Origin: Rhodococcus triatomae BKS 15-14
GTDB taxonomy: Bacteria > Actinomycetota > Actinomycetes > Mycobacteriales > Mycobacteriaceae
Direction: 5' to 3'
Assembly (NCBI GenBank): GCA_000341795.1
Contig: AODO01000005.1
Location: 33,947 to 97,946 of the forward strand
DNA: 64,000 bases
Under the pieces are notes generated by a model, which saw only the letters and a program-made list of their open reading frames with translations, did not search any database and was not told where the DNA came from. Positions 44,685-54,114 of this stretch are shown here, piece after piece (within the stretch, counting starts at the first letter, position 1; every line of letters begins with the position of its first letter). The translations under genes were made by a program, and so were the position numbers.

Positions 44685-47600
44685 GTGTCTGCCGAGTCCG
44701 ATGTGCCTGCCGAGTCCGACGCCCCCGCCGCCAACGCACAGCCGGCCCCCGACCGTTCGGCTCCGCGGACCGCGCGGCTGATCGCGGTCGTCACCGGCCT
44801 TCTCGGGTTCCTGCTGGCCGTCGTGACGCCGCTGCTGCCCGTCTCGCAGCAGTCCGCGAGCGTGTCCTGGCCGCAGAACGGTGAGCTCACCGGCGTCGAG
44901 GCACCACTCGTGACGTACGAGCCGCTCACCCTCGACATCCACATCCCGTGCCCGGTGTTCAGCGACCTCGCCGGCGACGGAGACCGGACCGTCGTCTCGA
45001 CCGTCCCGACCAACGCCCCCGGCGCCGCCGAGGACGGGCTCGCCGTCACCGTCGGAGGGGACGCGGAACGCACCGTCGCCGTCGACCTGCGCGGCGGTCG
45101 GCTCGTCTCGGCACCCCTGGCCGACCTCGGAGGATGCAGCGCACTCGTCGTCCACTCCGACGCGGACCACACGACCGCCTCGTTCGCCGGGCTCTCCGAC
45201 GGCGAGGACACCGCGACGGCACGCACCACCGCCGAACTCACCGGCGATCACCGCCCCCAGATGGTCGGCATCTTCACCGACCTGCAGGGGCCGGCGCCCG
45301 CCGGGTTCGAGGTGCGCGCCGAACCCGACTCGCGGTTCTCGTCCAGCCCCACCGTGTTCAAGGTGCTGGCAATGGTCGTCGGCGTCCTCGCCACGCTGGC
45401 CTCGCTGGTCGCGTTGCACCGCCTCGATCTCACCGACGGCCGCCGTGCCCGCCGCTTCCTGCCCCGGCACTGGCTGCGATTCGGGCCCGTCGACGCGGTC
45501 GTCATCGGCACCCTGGTGCTGTGGCACTTCATCGGCGCCAACACCTCCGACGACGGCTACCTCCTCACAATGGCCCGCGCGTCCGAGCACTCCGGCTACA
45601 TGGCCAACTACTACCGCTGGTTCGGCGTCTCGGAAGCACCCTTCGGGTGGTACTACGACGTCCTCGCCGCGATGGCGAAGGTCGGCACCGCCAGCACCTG
45701 GATGCGGCTGCCGTCCCTCGTCGCCGGCATCCTGTGCTGGCTCGTCATCAGCCGTGAGGTGATCCCGCGCCTCGGCCGCGCCGTCCGGCTCAACCGGATC
45801 GCCGTGTGGACCGCCGGCCTGGTGTTCCTGTCGTTCTGGCTGCCCTACAACAACGGGCTGCGTCCCGAGCCGATCATCGCGCTCGGCGCGCTGCTGACGT
45901 GGTGCTCCATCGAGCGGGCCATCGCCACCGGCCGAGTGCTGCCCGCCGCCGCCGGCGTGCTGATCGCCGCGTTCTCCCTCGCCGCCGGGCCGACCGGTGT
46001 CATCGCGGTCGCCGCCCTGATCGTCAGCCTCCGCCCGCTGGTGAACCTCGTCGTCGCGCGGGCGCGCGTCGTCGGGGTCCTGCCGCTGCTGGCACCCGTC
46101 CTCGCCGCGGGCACGGTGGTGCTGGTGGTGATCTTCGCCGACCAGACGGTCGCGACCGTGATGGAAGCGACGCGGGTCCGCACCGCGATCGGGCCGAACG
46201 TCTCGTGGTTCGGCGAGTACCAGCGATACGAGGCGCTGCTCAACATCTCACCCGACGGCTCCCTCGCCCGCCGATTCGGTGTGTTCGCGATGGTGCTCTG
46301 CCTGATCGTGTGCGCGATGCTGCTGCTCCGCGGGCGCGGGCGGATCCCCGGTACCGCCGCCGGGCCGTCGCGTCGCATCCTCGGCATCGTCTTCGTGTCG
46401 CTGCTGCTGATGATGGCCACCCCGACGAAGTGGACGCACCACTTCGGCGTGTACGCGGGTCTCGCCGGCTCCATCGCGGCGCTCACCGCGGTCGGGCTCG
46501 CCGCCGCGACGGCCCGCTCGAGCCGGAATCGCGCACTGTTCGCGTCCGGTGTCCTGTTCCTGCTGGCGTTGGCGTTCACCGGCTCGAACGGCTGGTGGTA
46601 CGTGTCCAGCTACGGGATCCCGTGGTGGGACAAGCCGCCGTCGATCAGCGGGAAGCCGTTCTCCACCGCATTCCTCGTGCTGGCGGTGCTGGTCCTGCTG
46701 TATGCGGGCTGGCAGCACCTGCGCGAGCCGTACCGCGAGCCCGAGCAGCCCGTCCGGCCCGGCCTTCGGACCCTGGTCGCGTCACCGCTGACGCTGGCCG
46801 CGGCGTTCATCGTGCTGGTCGAGGTGCTCTCACTCGCCAAGGCCGCGGTCGGGCAGTACCCCGCGTACTCGATCGCGCGATCGAATGTCGACACCCTCAC
46901 CGGCGACACCTGCGCCCTCGCGAACGACGTGCTGATCGAACCCGACGCGAATGCCGGGATGCTCACCCCGCTCGAGCCGGGGGCCGATCCGCTCGGTGCG
47001 GACGAGAACGTCGGCTTCACCCCGAACGGTGTTCCGCTCGACCTCACGGCCGACGAGGAGAACGCCGCCCCCGGCGGCGCGAACAGCATCGAACCCACCG
47101 ATCAGTCGGCGACGACGACCAGCACCTCGGCGGGCACCGGCGGCGGCACCGGCGCGACCGGCGTCAACGGCAGCTCCGTGGCGTTGCCGTTCGGTCTGGA
47201 CCCGGCAACCACCCCGGTCCTCGGCAGCTGGGGCGCGGACGGCCCCGCCGCCCTGACCACCGGCTGGTTCGCGCTGCCCGAACGCTCCGACGCCACCCCG
47301 CTGCTCGTCGTCACCGCGGCGGGCCGCATCCGCTACGTCGACCCCGACGGGATCGTCACGGACGGCCAGGAGTTGCGCGTCGAGTACGGCACCCGACTGC
47401 CCGGCGGAGAGGTCGACGTCCGGGGCGCCGTCGCCCCGATCGACATCGGACCGTCGCCGTCCTGGCGGAACCTGCGTATCCCGATGGATCTGATTCCCGC
47501 CGACGCCGACGCGGTCCGGCTCGTCGCCGTCGACGACGACCTCACTCCCAAGCAGTGGCTGGCCGTCACGCCGCCGCGTCTGCCCGAGATGCGGACGTTG

Positions 47601-47972
47601 CAGGCTGTCGTCGGATCGCAGGCGCCCGTGCTCCTCGACTGGTCCGTCGGCCTGTCGTTCCCCTGCCAGCGCCCGTTCGACCACCGGTACGGCATCGCGG
47701 AGGTCCCCGAGTTCCGCATCCTGCCCGATCGCGTCGGCGCGGACTCGACCAACGCCTGGCAGGACGCCTTCGGCGGCGGCCCGCTCGGCTGGGTGGACCT
47801 GCTGTTGGTCGCGCAGACGATGCCGAGCTACCTGAACGACGACTGGGCGCGGGACTGGGGCTCGCTGGAGCGCTACGAGCCGATCGACCCGTCGGCGACG
47901 ACTGCCGAGGTCGGCATCGAAACGGTGACACGGTCCGGTCTGTGGTCGCCGGCCCCGATCGCGGCGAGGTGA
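44685..47972 (+). CDS. embA: Arabinosyltransferase, EmbA-like
   Basis: 1095 residues from GTG 44685. After a first TM segment comes an outer jelly-roll-like domain (about 60-225), then about twelve TM segments, then a large C-terminal carbohydrate-binding region (about 730-1095). The GT-C acidic pair is D289/D290 in GANTSDDGYLL, and M296 occupies the position of EmbB Met306 of M. tuberculosis. RGRIPGTAAGPSRRILGI, the LPDRVGAD segment and the end TRSGLWSPAPI are closer to EmbA than to EmbB or EmbC. It extends arabinan with decaprenyl-phosphoryl-arabinose, probably as a heterodimer with EmbB. The hairpin at 47981 separates it from embB. Confidence 0.9.
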   Translation: MSAESDVPAESDAPAANAQPAPDRSAPRTARLIAVVTGLLGFLLAVVTPLLPVSQQSASVSWPQNGELTGVEAPLVTYEPLTLDIHIPCPVFSDLAGDGDRTVVSTVPTNAPGAAEDGLAVTVGGDAERTVAVDLRGGRLVSAPLADLGGCSALVVHSDADHTTASFAGLSDGEDTATARTTAELTGDHRPQMVGIFTDLQGPAPAGFEVRAEPDSRFSSSPTVFKVLAMVVGVLATLASLVALHRLDLTDGRRARRFLPRHWLRFGPVDAVVIGTLVLWHFIGANTSDDGYLLTMARASEHSGYMANYYRWFGVSEAPFGWYYDVLAAMAKVGTASTWMRLPSLVAGILCWLVISREVIPRLGRAVRLNRIAVWTAGLVFLSFWLPYNNGLRPEPIIALGALLTWCSIERAIATGRVLPAAAGVLIAAFSLAAGPTGVIAVAALIVSLRPLVNLVVARARVVGVLPLLAPVLAAGTVVLVVIFADQTVATVMEATRVRTAIGPNVSWFGEYQRYEALLNISPDGSLARRFGVFAMVLCLIVCAMLLLRGRGRIPGTAAGPSRRILGIVFVSLLLMMATPTKWTHHFGVYAGLAGSIAALTAVGLAAATARSSRNRALFASGVLFLLALAFTGSNGWWYVSSYGIPWWDKPPSISGKPFSTAFLVLAVLVLLYAGWQHLREPYREPEQPVRPGLRTLVASPLTLAAAFIVLVEVLSLAKAAVGQYPAYSIARSNVDTLTGDTCALANDVLIEPDANAGMLTPLEPGADPLGADENVGFTPNGVPLDLTADEENAAPGGANSIEPTDQSATTTSTSAGTGGGTGATGVNGSSVALPFGLDPATTPVLGSWGADGPAALTTGWFALPERSDATPLLVVTAAGRIRYVDPDGIVTDGQELRVEYGTRLPGGEVDVRGAVAPIDIGPSPSWRNLRIPMDLIPADADAVRLVAVDDDLTPKQWLAVTPPRLPEMRTLQAVVGSQAPVLLDWSVGLSFPCQRPFDHRYGIAEVPEFRILPDRVGADSTNAWQDAFGGGPLGWVDLLLVAQTMPSYLNDDWARDWGSLERYEPIDPSATTAEVGIETVTRSGLWSPAPIAAR

Positions 47973-47980
47973 CGCCCGGC

Positions 47981-48007
47981 GGCCTCGCGCAGGCATAACG
48001 CGAGGCC
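47981..48007 (+). terminator. Hairpin between embA and embB
   Basis: GGCCTCGCG pairs perfectly with CGCGAGGCC around a 9-base loop, 8 bases past the embA stop. With a separate embB promoter downstream, it may end or attenuate the embA message. Confidence 0.5.
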
Positions 48008-48064
48008 ACGGGCGCTCCCGGCGCCGCGTTTCCGATGTGGTGCCGACCTCTCAGGTCGCTCGCC

Positions 48065-48070
48065 TACCAT
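48065..48070 (+). promoter_or_regulatory. -10 hexamer of embB (leaderless)
   Basis: TACCAT, 8 bases before the GTG start at 48079. No ribosome site is visible. Confidence 0.55.
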
Positions 48071-48078
48071 CGACACTC

Positions 48079-51000
48079 GTGCCCGACGCCCTGACAGACA
48101 CCGCGCCTGCTCCTGTTCCCGACCTGCGCACTCAGTACCGAACCGTTCGAATGATCGCGATCATTACCGGACTGTTGGGATTCGTTCTCGCCCTCGCGAC
48201 CCCGTTCCTGCCGGTCAAGCAGACGGCGTCGGCTCTGAACTGGCCCCAGGGCGGCACCGTCGCCAGCGTCGACGCACCCCTGGTGGCGCAGGTTCCGATC
48301 GACCTCACCGCGTCGATCCCGTGCCGGCTCGTCGCCGACCTCCCGGCGAGCGGCGGACTCCTCCTCGGGACGGCACCGCCGCAGGGCAGCGGAGCACCGC
48401 TCAACGCGCTCCTCGTCCGCGTCACCGACTCCGGCGTCGACGTCCTCGACCGCAACGTCGTCGTCGCCAGCGCACCGCGCGCCGACGTCGAATCCGGCCG
48501 GTGCACGGCGATCACCGTCACCTCCGACATCAACAGCACCACCGCGACCTTCGAAGGTCTGAGCGTCGACGGCAACCCCGTCACCGGCACCCTCACCGGC
48601 GATCTCCGGCCCCAGGTGGTCGGCGTCTACACCGACCTGCCCGACAGCGCGTCGGCCGCGGACCTGTCGCTGAACGCGAACATCGACTCCCGCTTCTCCT
48701 CGACGCCCACCGTCTTCAAGCTCCTCGCCATGGTGTTCGCGATCCTGCTCACCATCGCCTCGCTGGTGGCGCTGCACCGACTCGACGGAATCGACGGCCG
48801 CACCGCCCGCAGGTTCTTCCCCAGCCACTGGTGGCGACTGCGTCCCCTCGACGGCGTCATCGTCGGCGTCCTCGCGCTCTGGCACTTCGTCGGCGCCAAC
48901 ACCTCCGACGACGGCTACCTGCTGACGATGGCCCGCGTGTCCGAGCACTCCGGATACATGGCGAACTACTTCCGCTGGTTCGGTGTCCCCGAAGCACCGT
49001 TCGGCTGGTACTACGACGTCCTCGCCGCGATGGCGAAGATCTCCACCGCCAGCCCCTGGATGCGCCTGCCCGCCCTGATCGCCGGCATCCTGTGCTGGTT
49101 CGTCATCAGCCGTGAGGTGATCCCGCGCCTCGGCCGTGCCGTCCGGCTCAACCAGGCCGCGGTGTGGACCGGCGGCCTCGTGTTCCTCGCGTTCTGGCTG
49201 CCCTACAACAACGGACTGCGCCCCGAGCCGATCGTCGCCCTCGGCGCCCTCCTGACGTGGTGCTCCGTCGAGCGGTCCATCGCCACCGGGCGCCTGCTGC
49301 CCGCCGCGATCGCGATCATGATCGCCGCGTTCTCCCTCGGCGCGGCGCCCACCGGCCTCATGTGCGTCGCGGCACTGCTCGCCGGCGCCCGCCCGATGGT
49401 CCGAATCCTGGTTCGCCGGCACCGCAGCGTCGGGACGTGGGCGCTCGTCGCCCCCCTGCTCGCCTCCGGCGCCGTCGTCCTCGTGGCCGTGTTCGCCGAC
49501 CAGACGTTCGCCGGTGTCCGCGAAGCCACCCGAGTACGCACGCTCATCGGCCCCAACATGAGCTGGTACCAGGAGTTCCTGCGCTACTACTACCTGTTCG
49601 TGCAGACGGTGGACGGCTCGGTCTCGCGCCGCTTCGCGTTCCTGGTGATGATCCTGTGCCTGTTCACCACGCTGTTCGTGCTGCTGCGTCGCAAGCGCGT
49701 ACCGGGCGCCGCCGTCGGGCCGTCGTGGCGGCTGCTCGGTGTCGTGTTCGGAACCATCTTCTTCATGATGTTCAACCCCACCAAGTGGACCCACCACTTC
49801 GGTGCGTACGCGGGCATCGCAGGCTCCCTCGCCGCGCTCACCGCGGTCGCGGTGTCCGCGACCGCGCTGCGGTCGCGACGCAATCGCACGATGTTCGCCG
49901 CGGGACTGCTTCTGGTGCTGGCCTTCTCGTTCTCCGGCATCAACGGCTGGTGGTACGTCTCCAGCTACGGCATCCCGTGGTTCGACAAGACGATCTCGCT
50001 CGCCGGCGTCCAGGTGAACAGCGTCATGCTCGCCTTCTTCCTGGCGGCGATCGTCCTCGTCGGCTGGCAGTACTTCCGTGAGGACTTCATCGGCAAGGAG
50101 GTCAGGGCGTCCGGCAAGCGGGGGCGACGCATCAAGGCGCTCGCCGCGATCCCGCTGACCGTCGTCGCGGCCCTCATGGTGATCTTCGAAGTGCTGTCGC
50201 TGGTCAAGGGCGCGGTCTCGCAGTATCCGGCGTACTCCCTGACACGCTCGAACATCGACGCCGTCACCGGGTCCCCGTGTGGTCTCGCCGACTACGTCCT
50301 GACCGAAGAGGATGCGAACGCCGGCCGGCTGCAGCCCCTCCCCGGCTCCGCCGCGGACCCCCTCGGCGGCGACGAACCCGTCGGATTCAGCCCCAACGGC
50401 GTGCCGTCCGACCTGTCCGCGGACTACACCGAAGTCAAACCCGGACAAGCCAACACGGACGGCCAGTCGGTCGGCCCGTCCTTCGTCGACGGCGCCAGCG
50501 CCGGAACCGAGGGCGGCACCGGCGCCCGCGGCGTCAACGGCTCCACGGTGAAGCTGCCGTTCGGCCTCGACCCGGCGACCACTCCCGTACTCGGCAGCTA
50601 CCAGTCCGGTGTGCAGGAGCCCGCGTACCTGACGTCGAGCTGGTACCAGCTGCCCCCGCGCAGCGATGCGTCCCCGCTCGTCGTCGTCTCCGCCGCCGGC
50701 CGCATCTGGTCCGAGAGCAAGGACGGCGAGGTCACCTACGGTCAGTCGCTGCGCCTGGAATACGGCCGCCGCGAAGCCGACGGCACCGTCACCGTCCTCG
50801 GCAACTACCTGCCCAAGGACACCGGGCCGGCGCCGTCGTGGCGGAACCTGCGCATCCCGCTCGACGAACTGCCCGCCGACACGGACACCGTCCGCGTCGT
50901 CGCCAACGATCCGAACCTCACCGGCGACCAGTGGCTCGCGTTCACCCCGCCCCGGGTTCCGCAGCTGCAGACGCTGAACGACTACATCGGATCCGAGCAG

Positions 51001-51354
51001 CCGGTGCTGCTGGACTGGGCTGTGGGACTGCAGTTCCCGTGCCAGCGTCCGTTCGACCACCGCTACGGCGTCGCCGAGGTCCCGGGCTTCCGGATCCTGC
51101 CGGACCGCCCGCTCGCCGTCAGCTCGACCGACACCTGGCAGGCCGGCGAGAACGGCGGCCCGCTCGGCTGGACCGAGATGATCGCCGAGGCGTCCACCGT
51201 CCCGACGTACCTTCGTGACGACTGGGGCCGCGACTGGGGAGCCCTGGAGCGCTACACCCGTCACTACTCCGACGCCACCGCGGCGACCATCGACACCGAC
51301 GAGGTGACGCGGTCCGGCTTCTGGAGCCCCGGCATGATGCGCGTCTACCCCTAA
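48079..51354 (+). CDS. embB: Arabinosyltransferase, EmbB-like
   Basis: 1091 residues from GTG 48079, with the same domain order as EmbA. The GT-C acidic pair is D277/D278, and M284 is the counterpart of Met306, the residue most often altered in ethambutol-resistant M. tuberculosis. RYYYLFVQTVDGSVSRRFAFL, LRRKRVPGAAVGPSWRLLGVVFG and GLADYVLTEEDANAG match EmbB best. The C-terminal binding domain ends with TRSGFWSPGMMRVYP. It builds the branched end of the arabinogalactan with EmbA. A 17-bp palindrome follows the stop. Confidence 0.92.
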   Translation: MPDALTDTAPAPVPDLRTQYRTVRMIAIITGLLGFVLALATPFLPVKQTASALNWPQGGTVASVDAPLVAQVPIDLTASIPCRLVADLPASGGLLLGTAPPQGSGAPLNALLVRVTDSGVDVLDRNVVVASAPRADVESGRCTAITVTSDINSTTATFEGLSVDGNPVTGTLTGDLRPQVVGVYTDLPDSASAADLSLNANIDSRFSSTPTVFKLLAMVFAILLTIASLVALHRLDGIDGRTARRFFPSHWWRLRPLDGVIVGVLALWHFVGANTSDDGYLLTMARVSEHSGYMANYFRWFGVPEAPFGWYYDVLAAMAKISTASPWMRLPALIAGILCWFVISREVIPRLGRAVRLNQAAVWTGGLVFLAFWLPYNNGLRPEPIVALGALLTWCSVERSIATGRLLPAAIAIMIAAFSLGAAPTGLMCVAALLAGARPMVRILVRRHRSVGTWALVAPLLASGAVVLVAVFADQTFAGVREATRVRTLIGPNMSWYQEFLRYYYLFVQTVDGSVSRRFAFLVMILCLFTTLFVLLRRKRVPGAAVGPSWRLLGVVFGTIFFMMFNPTKWTHHFGAYAGIAGSLAALTAVAVSATALRSRRNRTMFAAGLLLVLAFSFSGINGWWYVSSYGIPWFDKTISLAGVQVNSVMLAFFLAAIVLVGWQYFREDFIGKEVRASGKRGRRIKALAAIPLTVVAALMVIFEVLSLVKGAVSQYPAYSLTRSNIDAVTGSPCGLADYVLTEEDANAGRLQPLPGSAADPLGGDEPVGFSPNGVPSDLSADYTEVKPGQANTDGQSVGPSFVDGASAGTEGGTGARGVNGSTVKLPFGLDPATTPVLGSYQSGVQEPAYLTSSWYQLPPRSDASPLVVVSAAGRIWSESKDGEVTYGQSLRLEYGRREADGTVTVLGNYLPKDTGPAPSWRNLRIPLDELPADTDTVRVVANDPNLTGDQWLAFTPPRVPQLQTLNDYIGSEQPVLLDWAVGLQFPCQRPFDHRYGVAEVPGFRILPDRPLAVSSTDTWQAGENGGPLGWTEMIAEASTVPTYLRDDWGRDWGALERYTRHYSDATAATIDTDEVTRSGFWSPGMMRVYP

Positions 51355-51368
51355 CCCCGCTGTTTCCT

Positions 51369-51417
51369 CCTGAATGGCCCATTCGTTCGGTTCAACCGCC
51401 CGAATGGGCCATTCAGG
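51369..51417 (+). terminator. Palindrome after embB (family copy A)
   Basis: CCTGAATGGCCCATTCG (51369-51385) pairs perfectly with 51401-51417. The 15-base loop TTCGGTTCAACCGCC can form an inner 5-bp stem (CGGTT/AACCG). It is nearly identical to the palindrome at 52501, on the other side of the next gene. Confidence 0.75.
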
Positions 51418-51522
51418 TTCGTGGGCCACACGTTTGTCCACAGAGCGAGTTTCATCCACAGGCTGTGGGATTTCGACGCCGCCACGGACCACGACGTCCG
51501 AGCGCCATTGCACGCTCACCAC

Positions 51523-52482
51523 ATGCGACGAGGAACCTGGGCCGACGATCTCGCTGCCCTTCACGGTCACGCCGTGAACGGTGTGATCCGATCTCACACG
51601 CTCAAGGAACTCGGTGTGGCGCCCTCCACGATCTCGGCCCGCTGCCTACAGGGTGGAACGTGGCAGCGCATCCTCCCCGGACTGGTGCTCCTGCACAACG
51701 GATTCCCGACCCAGCTCGAACGCTCCACCGCCGCCTTGATGTACGGCGGCCCCGGCAGCATGCTGACCGGACACGCGGCGCTCGCGGCGCACGGCCACCG
51801 CCGGTCGACATCGATGTCCGAGGTTCACCTGCTGATCCCCGCAGGAACCAAGCGGGCATCGACTGCCTTCGTCACCGCGGAACGAACGTGGCGTCCACCC
51901 GAACCCGTTGTCCGAGGAACACTTCGGTGTGCGCCGATCACCCGAGCACTGCTCGACGCGACTCGGAGAGTTCGGAGACGCGACGAGTGTCGAGCACTCC
52001 TGAGCGGTGTCGTCCAGCGGCGCGAAACATCTGTGGAAGAGCTGGCAATCGAACTGGCCGAAGGCTCGAGCCACGGTTCGGCACTCCCGCGATCAGTACT
52101 ACGCGAGCTGGCGGACGGCGCCCACTCCGTCGAAGAGGTGAAGGCCCAGAAGCTCTACCAGCAGAGCGAGCTTCCGGCGATGGTGCACAACGGAGTGATC
52201 GAAACCCATGACGGGAGCTTCATCGCGGCAACCGACGGCTGGATCGACGACGTCGCGATGGCCTGGGAGATCGACTCACTGCGCCACCACTTCACAATCC
52301 CGGATCACGAAGCCACACTGGTGCGGCGGGAGCACATGCAGAGTCACGGGATCATCGTCGTCACGCACCTGCCGCGCACGATCCGGGACGAACCGGGGCG
52401 TGTCCTGCACCAGCTTCGCCAGAGCTACGAACTCGCCCGATCGCGTCCCCGGCCGGCCGTGCGCCTGCGCGCACCCGACTGA
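51523..52482 (+). CDS. AbiEi-antitoxin-like / DUF559-like protein
   Basis: About 319 residues from ATG 51523; the frame is open to 51421, but the longer start adds no conserved sequence. The N-terminal winged HTH resembles the AbiEi antitoxin domain (SHTLKELGVAPSTISARCLQGGTWQRILPGLVLLHNG). The C-terminal part (about 210-305) has the restriction-endonuclease-like pattern of DUF559, with DGWIDDVAMAWEIDSLRHH and HGIIVVTHLPRTIRDEP. Such proteins are numerous in rhodococci and mycobacteria and usually lack a toxin partner, as here. No AbiEii-like gene is adjacent. Function unknown. It is bracketed by two near-identical palindromes. Confidence 0.68.
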   Translation: MRRGTWADDLAALHGHAVNGVIRSHTLKELGVAPSTISARCLQGGTWQRILPGLVLLHNGFPTQLERSTAALMYGGPGSMLTGHAALAAHGHRRSTSMSEVHLLIPAGTKRASTAFVTAERTWRPPEPVVRGTLRCAPITRALLDATRRVRRRDECRALLSGVVQRRETSVEELAIELAEGSSHGSALPRSVLRELADGAHSVEEVKAQKLYQQSELPAMVHNGVIETHDGSFIAATDGWIDDVAMAWEIDSLRHHFTIPDHEATLVRREHMQSHGIIVVTHLPRTIRDEPGRVLHQLRQSYELARSRPRPAVRLRAPD

Positions 52483-52500
52483 CCCCACCTCACCCCACAA

Positions 52501-52553
52501 TTCCTGAATGGCCCATTCGTTCGGTTGAACCGAACGAATGGGCCATTCAGGAA
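52501..52553. terminator. Perfect 53-base palindrome (family copy B)
   Basis: Two 26-base arms (52501-52526 and 52528-52553) are exact reverse complements around a single G. The core CTGAATGGCCCATTCG is shared with the copy at 51369. It lies between the convergent AbiEi-like and accD4 genes and ends 16 bases from the accD4 stop, so it probably terminates both. Confidence 0.8.
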
Positions 52554-52569
52554 GAAAGCCGGAAGGAGG

Positions 52570-54114
52570 TCAGAGCGGCATCAAGTGATGCTTGCGGGGG
52601 TTCTTGTAGATCGTCTTGTCGCGGAGCAGCGTCAGCGCCTTGCGGATCTCCAGGCGGGTGGCGGACGGGTCGATGACGGCGTCCACGTAGCCACGCTCGG
52701 CCGCGATGTACGGCGTAGCGACGTGCTCGTTGTAGAAGTTGATCAGCTGCGCCCGGACGGCGGCCGCGTTCTCACCGGCCTGTTCGATCTGCTTGCGGCC
52801 GATGACGTTCACGGCGCCCTCGGCACCCATCACCGCGATGCGCGCGGTCGGCCACGCCAGGTTCACGTCGGCGCCGAGCTGCTTCGAGCCCATCACCGCG
52901 TACCCGCCGCCGTACGACTTGCGCACCACGACGGTCACCTTCGGGACGGTCGCCTCGACGTACGAGAACAGGAACCGGCCACCGCGCTTGATGACGCCGA
53001 CCTTCTCCTGGTCCACGCCGACGAGGAAGCCGGGGGTGTCGACGACGAACACCAGCGGAATGCTGTAGGCGTCGCACACACGGACGAAGTGCGCGGCCTT
53101 GTCGGACGCCTGGGCGTCGAGTGCACCGGACAGGTGCAACGGCTGGTTGGCGACGACACCGACCGGGCGACCGTCGACGCGGGCGAAGCCGGTGATGACG
53201 TTCTGCGCTGTCTGGCTGCGGATTTCGAGGAAGTCGCCGTCGTCGAAGATCTTCAGCAGGACGTCGTGCATGTCGTAGCCGGCGTTGTCGGCGTCGGGCA
53301 TGAACGCGTCCAGCGACCGGTCGTCCTCGGTGATCTCCGGCTCGAGACCCGGGTTGATGACCGGCGGCGTCTCGGTGCAGCTGGAAGGCATGTAGCTCAG
53401 GTACTGGCGCACCCACTCGAACGCAGCCTTCTCGTCGGCCGCGACGTGGTGGATGTTGCCGTACTCCACCTGGTTCCGGGCGCCGCCGAGCTCGTCGAGG
53501 CTGACGTCCTCACCGGTGACGGACTTGATGACGTCCGGGCCGGTGACGAACATGTACGACTCTTCGGTGGCGACGACGACGTCGGTGTTGATCGGTGCGT
53601 ACACGGCGCCGCCCGCGTTCTTGCCGAGCAGGACGGAGATCTGCGGGCACATGCCCGACAGCGGTTCCTGACGACGGCCCATCTCCGCGTACCAGGCGAG
53701 CGAGGTGACGGCGTCCTGGATGCGGGCGCCGGCCGACTCGTTGATACCGACGACAGGGCAGCCGATCTTGATGGCGAGGTCGCCGATCGCCGCGACCTTG
53801 CGGCCGAAGATCTCGCCGGCCGCGCCGCCGAAAACGGTCTGGTCGTGGGCGAACACGCACACCGGGCGGCCGTCGACGAGTCCGTGACCGGTGACGACGC
53901 CGTCGCCGTACGGGTTCGACGCGTCGCCGGGCTGCCGGGCCAGCTGTCCGGTCTCGACGAAGGTGCCGGGATCGAGCAGCATGTCGATGCGCTCACGCGG
54001 CGTCGGGAGACCCTTCTCCTTGCGACGCGCGATGGCCTTCGGGTTACCGGGGGCCTTGGACGCCTCCAGCTTGTCCTTCAGGTCGGACAGCTTGTCCGCG
54101 GTGGTGCTGCTCAC
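52570..54114 (-). CDS. accD4: Long-chain acyl-CoA carboxylase beta subunit AccD4
   Basis: 514 residues from GTG 54114, which follows the pks13 stop with no base between (TGA-GTG). Carboxyltransferase subunit with both crotonase-like halves. [14 protein letters not shown] and [11 protein letters not shown] are in the N-terminal half. [60 protein letters not shown] is the C-terminal acyl-CoA oxyanion region. In mycobacteria AccD4 with AccA3, AccD5 and AccE5 carboxylates the C24-26 alpha chain that Pks13 condenses. The position in fadD32-pks13-accD4 is conserved. Confidence 0.95.
   Translation of the reverse strand: MSSTTADKLSDLKDKLEASKAPGNPKAIARRKEKGLPTPRERIDMLLDPGTFVETGQLARQPGDASNPYGDGVVTGHGLVDGRPVCVFAHDQTVFGGAAGEIFGRKVAAIGDLAIKIGCPVVGINESAGARIQDAVTSLAWYAEMGRRQEPLSGMCPQISVLLGKNAGGAVYAPINTDVVVATEESYMFVTGPDVIKSVTGEDVSLDELGGARNQVEYGNIHHVAADEKAAFEWVRQYLSYMPSSCTETPPVINPGLEPEITEDDRSLDAFMPDADNAGYDMHDVLLKIFDDGDFLEIRSQTAQNVITGFARVDGRPVGVVANQPLHLSGALDAQASDKAAHFVRVCDAYSIPLVFVVDTPGFLVGVDQEKVGVIKRGGRFLFSYVEATVPKVTVVVRKSYGGGYAVMGSKQLGADVNLAWPTARIAVMGAEGAVNVIGRKQIEQAGENAAAVRAQLINFYNEHVATPYIAAERGYVDAVIDPSATRLEIRKALTLLRDKTIYKNPRKHHLMPL

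Noticed and set aside
48064..51597. Open frame of 1177 codons on the minus strand opposite embB
   Set aside because: High-GC codon bias leaves antisense frames open. The translation is a low-complexity mix of Arg, Gly, Asp and Val with no domain, while the plus strand is an intact EmbB.
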